10,421 bases of DNA, from assembly GCA_029010655.1 (NCBI GenBank), contig JAQXKW010000048.1, forward strand, positions 1 to 10,421. The letters are read 5' to 3'. The notes under the pieces are model-generated. The model worked only from the letters and a program-made list of their open reading frames with translations, did not search any database and had not been told where the DNA came from. This document shows, one piece after another, positions 6,946 to 10,421 of the stretch. How positions within the stretch are numbered: the first letter of the stretch is position 1; the number at the start of each line of letters is the position of its first letter. The position numbers were made by a program, and so were the translations under genes. Origin of the DNA: Clostridia bacterium (GTDB lineage: Bacteria > Bacillota > Clostridia > Oscillospirales > CAG-272).

Positions 6946-7782
6946 TCAGTCTCCGCAGCCGCAGTGGCTGTGGGAATCGTTATTTCTGGGCGGACAGCGG
7001 TTTATCGCGCATTGGGAGGGAGGATAAAACTCTCCTACCGGGAAGGGCATTTTGCGGAACATCTTGCAGGGGTCGTCATCGTCCGCCTCGGGACATTCCT
7101 TTTCGGGAACGGAATACTCCGCCGCACCTACAAGGTACTGAGCCGGTCTTTCAATTCTGATTACAGAGAACATGCCCAGCGTTACCGCCAGAATATTTCC
7201 GCCCTGCTCGCACATATTGCCGTCCATCATGTTTACTACCTGTTCGGGTATATCGCATACGCAGCAGCAGCATTTGCACATATGAGGGGGTATTACCTTA
7301 TATGAAAGCACTATGGGGTCTACCGTTTCAAGCACCGCTACGGGCAGATTTGTAGCAGACTTGCAGGCGCTTCTTCTGCCCGAGGGGCAAAAGCCCGAAC
7401 AGCCGCCCTCGCTCTTGAAAATCCTGACGTTTCCTTCGCTTCCGAAAAGAATTACTCTCTTTTCAACTGCGGCAATTCCGCAGATTTCCTCCACATGCCC
7501 CGGTCCCACGCATACCTCTATGGTGAGACGTATAAATATCCGTATATCTATCTGATAAAAGCCTCTGTTAAAGGGAACCTCGTCTATGTCGATATACGAC
7601 CATACCGTTTTGGCGCTCTTAACCCTTACCGCCGCTCCGCTGTCAAGAAGCTGCTGACCGTATTCCGTCAGGTACACTCTCGTGTCCTCAAAGCAGTCCT
7701 TATCACGGCAGGAGTCAAGCACACGGTATGTATCTATGCACACCGTTTCCCGTACAGGCTGACACTGCCTGTTTTCAGCCAT
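6946..7782 (-). CDS. Cysteine-rich protein of unknown function
   Basis: The 278-aa product contains about 22 cysteines (8%). They sit in clusters: four in the first 30 residues (one stretch reads VLDSCRDKDCFEDTRV), GGCSGFC, the striking MCKCCCCVC, and a His/Cys tail HSHCGCGD. Between them are strand-rich segments (for example IDIRIFIRLTIEVC and VKSAKTVWSYIDI) that suggest a beta-sandwich-like core. There is no signal peptide or membrane segment. I do not recognise the family. High cysteine content with short CxC and CC motifs is common in spore coat and metal-binding proteins, which is inference only. The gene follows the Prp-like gene on the same strand after 83 bases and is the last before the terminator. 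The ribosome binding site is weak: AAAGG lies about 13 bases from the ATG at 7782. It could be host- or phage-derived. Confidence 0.8.
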   Translation of the reverse strand: MAENRQCQPVRETVCIDTYRVLDSCRDKDCFEDTRVYLTEYGQQLLDSGAAVRVKSAKTVWSYIDIDEVPFNRGFYQIDIRIFIRLTIEVCVGPGHVEEICGIAAVEKRVILFGSEGNVRIFKSEGGCSGFCPSGRRSACKSATNLPVAVLETVDPIVLSYKVIPPHMCKCCCCVCDIPEQVVNMMDGNMCEQGGNILAVTLGMFSVIRIERPAQYLVGAAEYSVPEKECPEADDDDPCKMFRKMPFPVGEFYPPSQCAINRCPPRNNDSHSHCGCGD

Positions 7783-7811
7783 TTTTTATACCGTACCTTT
7801 CTTTTTGACTT

Positions 7812-7830
7812 AAGGCGGATAAACCGCCTT
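7812..7830. other. Small hairpin between the Prp-like and cysteine-rich genes
   Basis: AAGGCGG and CCGCCTT pair perfectly around a 5-base loop. Neither side has a U-run directly after the stem, so a classical terminator is unlikely. On the minus strand it falls in the leader of the cysteine-rich gene, just below a TATAAT-like hexamer (7840-7835) that lacks a recognisable -35 box. The rest of 7783-7865 shows nothing further. Confidence 0.5.
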
Positions 7831-7865
7831 CGGTATTATATTATGCCGGGAAACGGTTTTTGCGA

Positions 7866-8189
7866 CTAAAACTCTGCCGCAACGTATTCGGGAAAATGCT
7901 CCGACAAAAGCCGAAAGCCTCCGAGTATTGCTTCAACTCCGTCAAAAAGTCCCGTATCCTCTATTCTGACTGCCTCAAAATCAATTGAAACATATCCGTC
8001 GGAAAAATCTCTTTTATACGATGAAATCCTGCCCTCAAGCTCCGAGCGGCTCAAAAAATCGTCAAGAGTATAGCAAAGCACGGAAACTGCGGAGCAGACT
8101 ATGTCGTGCCCCGGTGCGCTGTATCCGCTGTGACCTGAGCATCGGAACATATATGTATCATAGTACGGTTCAAAGGTTACTGTTGTCAT
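7866..8189 (-). CDS. Prp-like ribosomal-processing cysteine protease homologue (phage context)
   Basis: This 107-aa protein matches the Prp (YsxB) family in length and motifs. The first catalytic block GHSGYSAPGHDIVC contains His20 and Cys32, with the 12-residue spacing of the known His/Cys pair in Staphylococcus Prp. It is followed by the family's SAVSVL helix and a C-terminal GFRLLSEHFPEYV segment. Host Prp removes the N-terminal extension of ribosomal protein L27 and is normally encoded between rplU and rpmA. Here neither ribosomal gene is present. The gene instead starts 20 bases inside the end of the portal gene (8170-8189) behind a strong GGAGGGG site. That position is where tailed phages usually encode a prohead protease, so the substrate is probably a phage capsid or scaffold protein. 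Both catalytic residues are intact. The family call is firm; the capsid role is inference. Confidence 0.88.
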   Translation of the reverse strand: MTTVTFEPYYDTYMFRCSGHSGYSAPGHDIVCSAVSVLCYTLDDFLSRSELEGRISSYKRDFSDGYVSIDFEAVRIEDTGLFDGVEAILGGFRLLSEHFPEYVAAEF

Positions 8190-9753
8190 ACTGCCCCTCC
8201 GTAGCTTTTGCGCTTCTTATTTTATTCAGAATATCGTCCTTGCCCTCAAAATCCATCATTGACAGGCAAAGCTGTGCCTGCTGTGAAAATTCGGGAGAGA
8301 AAATTCCCATATTGTAAAGCTGACAGGCAAGCTCGTTTATGCTTGCACGGGAAAATGCGGATTTTTTGCCTGCCTTTACCTTTATATCAAACACGGGCTC
8401 CCCTCCGTTCTTTCTCAAAAGGTCGTCGGAGCCGCAGTATATAAAGGAGAGAGCGCCGTTTTCTCCCGCTATGCGGAAGCATCTGGGCACCGTATAAAAC
8501 TGCTTTATGAGCTTTATGACAAGTGAGCATATTCCCTCAAACACTCTGTACGATGCATATATCATATCCCTTGAGGTTTTGGAGCCTGCCTCCTGCAAGG
8601 CTTCGATTGCCGCCGCCGCAGTAACGCCCTTGCCCGCAATACCCTGGGAAAAGTCTCTGTTTCCGCTTGTTTCCTTCAGCTCCTCTATTTTATTGTTCAG
8701 TATTGAAACATACACGCCCGAAAGAAGGGGCATTTCAATAGGCATAATTGAGGAATTGGGGTCGCCCGAGCCCTGATAGTGGACGAAAGGCTGTCTCCAG
8801 TCCGCAAATTCCTTTTCGTTTATACTGCCGTCCGCACGGACGAAGAATCTGCGGTTTGCCGCCATTCTGGCGTTGTTCATAATCGCAGTGCCCAGAGCGT
8901 CAATCTGCGCCTGGGTGCCCTTCATCATGTCTATTACTCCGAAGCCGCAGGGCGAGCCCTGAACGGAATAGAGCTTATCGAAGAAAAAGGGGTACTTTCC
9001 GTGGTCGTAAAAGCCTCTTTTTTCGTAAACGGGGTCGTTTTCCGAGGCATACAGCAGAACTCCGTTGCAGAATTTGCAGAAATGGAGCACTTCCCTTCTG
9101 TCCGAATATTTTTTATAATACCAGTCCACCACGGCGGATTTATCGGAGGTATCCACGGCGTCGTCGTATATGTATTTGGACGTGTCAAAGGGCTGTGCGC
9201 CGAGACTTTCCGAAAGGGCGGGATATTTCATGCGGAGAAGCTCGTTGTCGCACAGCTCCACATGGAAAATATTTTTGGAGCTTTGTATATCCGAAATTCC
9301 CGGCTCCCAGAAAAGGTTAAGTATATCCACCCTGCGTATATCCACGTTTCCTGCTCCCCTGTCAAGAGCCGTGTTCCAGAAAACGCCGTAGCAGGCAGTT
9401 CCGCTTTTCAGCTTATCGTACCAGCATTCGGAATAGGTGTTTTCAAAGCTGTTTTCCTCAAGCACCACGGGAAGCACCTGGGACATAAGCCTTGCGCTGT
9501 CCGTGTCTCCCCTCTCTCTGGGCAGACAGCACACCTCGGGCAGGTTATCCATTGCGTCCGCATGCTTGTTGACGATGGAATTGAACAGCCAGCCGGACGG
9601 CGCCGTGTCCCCGTCCCCGTTCTGCCGCATTTTCCACCACTGCTCGTTTTCGATTATTCTGTTTTCAACCGAGACCTTTCCCTCCTTGTATTTTCTGAGG
9701 GTTTCGTAAGCCTCTCTCACCGTCTCGGCAGTCACTTTTTTTATTTCTGACAT
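8170..9753 (-). CDS. Phage portal protein (P22/Gp1-like)
   Basis: The 527-aa protein has the size and composition of a P22-type portal, the dodecameric ring at the capsid vertex through which DNA is packed. Recognisable segments are an acidic, Trp-rich N-terminal helix (ENEQWWKMRQ at about 36-45), GWLFNSIVNKHADAMDN, a central block with DILNLFWEPGI, and the long helical region with MKGTQAQIDALGTAIMNN. Near 370-395 there is IAGKGVTAAAAIEALQEAGSK, the glycine/alanine-rich helix often seen before the portal wing. The tail is charged and low in structure. Start: ATG at 9753 with AAGGAG (9764-9759) five bases upstream. It lies 23 bases after the terminase stop and overlaps the protease gene, as in a phage packaging operon. 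The reading frame is intact. Confidence 0.9.
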   Translation of the reverse strand: MSEIKKVTAETVREAYETLRKYKEGKVSVENRIIENEQWWKMRQNGDGDTAPSGWLFNSIVNKHADAMDNLPEVCCLPRERGDTDSARLMSQVLPVVLEENSFENTYSECWYDKLKSGTACYGVFWNTALDRGAGNVDIRRVDILNLFWEPGISDIQSSKNIFHVELCDNELLRMKYPALSESLGAQPFDTSKYIYDDAVDTSDKSAVVDWYYKKYSDRREVLHFCKFCNGVLLYASENDPVYEKRGFYDHGKYPFFFDKLYSVQGSPCGFGVIDMMKGTQAQIDALGTAIMNNARMAANRRFFVRADGSINEKEFADWRQPFVHYQGSGDPNSSIMPIEMPLLSGVYVSILNNKIEELKETSGNRDFSQGIAGKGVTAAAAIEALQEAGSKTSRDMIYASYRVFEGICSLVIKLIKQFYTVPRCFRIAGENGALSFIYCGSDDLLRKNGGEPVFDIKVKAGKKSAFSRASINELACQLYNMGIFSPEFSQQAQLCLSMMDFEGKDDILNKIRSAKATEGQYDNSNL

Positions 9754-9776
9754 TTTTTCTCCTTTTTCATACTGAA

Positions 9777-10421
9777 TTAATATGAATACTGCTTGTATTT
9801 TTTGTTGTCATTTAACAGGTCAAGGGGGTCGTCCTGCACGCTCTCGGTGCTGTCCCGAACTGTCGGCTTTATGGGTCTTGACATACAGAAATACCTGAAG
9901 CTGTCTGCAAAATGGTCCTCCTGTGAGGTGTCAAGATCCTCGGGCACAGTATCGCTGTAAGTAAGTAGGGGCAGGGTTCTTACGGCGTCTTTGCATGTGT
10001 TGAAGAAATACACCATGGGCTTTCCCTCTCCGTCAAAGGAAAGGCGGTAATGGCACTGCATCCAGCCGGGAATTCGCTTATTGTCTCCGGGCTGAAAAAA
10101 CACGAAATTTCTGTCCGCCGCCTCGATTATGGCGTCCCCCCGGGAAGCGTCCCATATAGAGGGGTCCGCCACACCGTAAATTTTCTTTCCGGAGAGCCAC
10201 CTGTGCTCTTTTTCTATTCGGTGTACGGCGGCAAAGATTTTGTCCGGGTCCCATTTCACGCCCTCGTTGGGAGTTCCCGTACAGCCGTAAAGCTGTAAAA
10301 TAAGATAGGCTCTCCCCTCGTAATCCACAGCCCACCAATCGCAGGAAAAGGGCTTGGAATAGCCGAAGTCGAAGCTTCGGTATACCGTCCAGTCGGCAGG
10401 AATTTCAAAGGGGTCTATAAC
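9777..10421 (-). CDS. terL: Terminase large subunit, C-terminal nuclease part (5' partial)
   Basis: The reading frame is open to the right edge; a GTG at 10328 is internal, because the residues before it (for example SFDFGYSKPFSCDWWA) are conserved terminase sequence. The 214 visible residues hold the RNase H-like nuclease that cuts concatemeric phage DNA. The first catalytic Asp is in RSFDFGYSKPF, the second in GVADPSIWD, and the third in the HFADSFRY block. This is the usual C-terminal arrangement of a large terminase. The ATPase half must lie outside the window. The C-terminal tail ends in a Lys/Tyr-rich stretch. Together with the portal 23 bases downstream this identifies a tailed-phage packaging module. 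The part seen is undamaged, so the phage need not be decayed here. Confidence 0.93.
   Translation of the reverse strand, partial: VIDPFEIPADWTVYRSFDFGYSKPFSCDWWAVDYEGRAYLILQLYGCTGTPNEGVKWDPDKIFAAVHRIEKEHRWLSGKKIYGVADPSIWDASRGDAIIEAADRNFVFFQPGDNKRIPGWMQCHYRLSFDGEGKPMVYFFNTCKDAVRTLPLLTYSDTVPEDLDTSQEDHFADSFRYFCMSRPIKPTVRDSTESVQDDPLDLLNDNKKYKQYSY

Noticed and set aside
7812..7830. Terminator after the Prp-like gene
   Set aside because: The hairpin is real, but no U-tract follows it on either strand.
7835..7845. A promoter for the cysteine-rich gene (TATAAT-like, or sigma-K-like CATAATATA on the minus strand)
   Set aside because: No matching -35 element for either sigma-A or sigma-K was found at a proper distance, so AT-rich chance similarity is the simpler explanation.
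8779..9750. A 323-codon plus-strand open frame
   Set aside because: It is the complement of the portal gene; there is no credible start signal or recognisable domain.
10326..10328. GTG as the start codon of the terminase gene
   Set aside because: The conserved terminase segment with the first catalytic Asp (SFDFGYSKPFS) lies upstream of it in the same open frame.
6946..10421. Prophage attachment site or integrase
   Set aside because: No tRNA, direct repeat pair or integrase-like gene is visible in the window; the boundary cannot be placed from this sequence.

Overview
The window looks like chromosomal DNA from an anaerobic, low-to-mid GC Gram-positive of the class Clostridia, probably a gut Ruminococcaceae/Oscillospiraceae-type bacterium. 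The reasons are a type I dockerin protein (a cellulosome-style module), Firmicutes-style ribosome binding sites (AAGGAG), a SAM-clan riboswitch with an intrinsic terminator, and Clostridia-type phage packaging genes. No rRNA, tRNA, insertion sequence or CRISPR array was seen.

Layout. (1) 1-1670 (+): the 3' part of a large secreted protein with tandem bacterial Ig-like repeats, an unrecognised region and a C-terminal dockerin. It is open at the left edge of the window. It converges on the next operon at a short bidirectional hairpin terminator (1679-1706). (2) 1710-4252 (-): a two-gene operon of an AI-2E (UPF0118) family permease followed by metK, joined by a 4-nt ATGA overlap. (3) 4253-4515: a dense regulatory region. 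On the minus strand a TTGACA-17-TATCAT promoter starts transcription almost exactly at the 5' end of a SAM-binding riboswitch, whose P1 helix, antiterminator and terminator can all be traced by eye. On the plus strand an extended near-consensus promoter drives the next operon. (4) 4516-6886 (+): a three-gene surface-polysaccharide cassette with a GT2 glycosyltransferase, a CatB/XAT-like hexapeptide O-acetyltransferase and a Rossmann-like GT42/DUF115-type protein, ended by a strong bidirectional terminator. (5) 6946-10421 (-): genes in the order terminase large subunit (C-terminal part, open at the right edge), P22-type portal, a Prp-like cysteine protease overlapping the portal by 20 nt, and a cysteine-rich protein of unknown function. 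No scaffold, capsid or tail gene follows within the window, so the phage block stops abruptly against the host cassette.

How it works together. The best-supported regulatory story is feedback control of SAM synthesis: SAM made by MetK should stabilise the aptamer, block the antiterminator and shut off both metK and the permease. This links an orphan permease family to SAM or methionine homeostasis. The most intriguing protein-level observation is the Prp protease, normally the host enzyme that trims ribosomal protein L27, sitting where phages usually keep a prohead protease.
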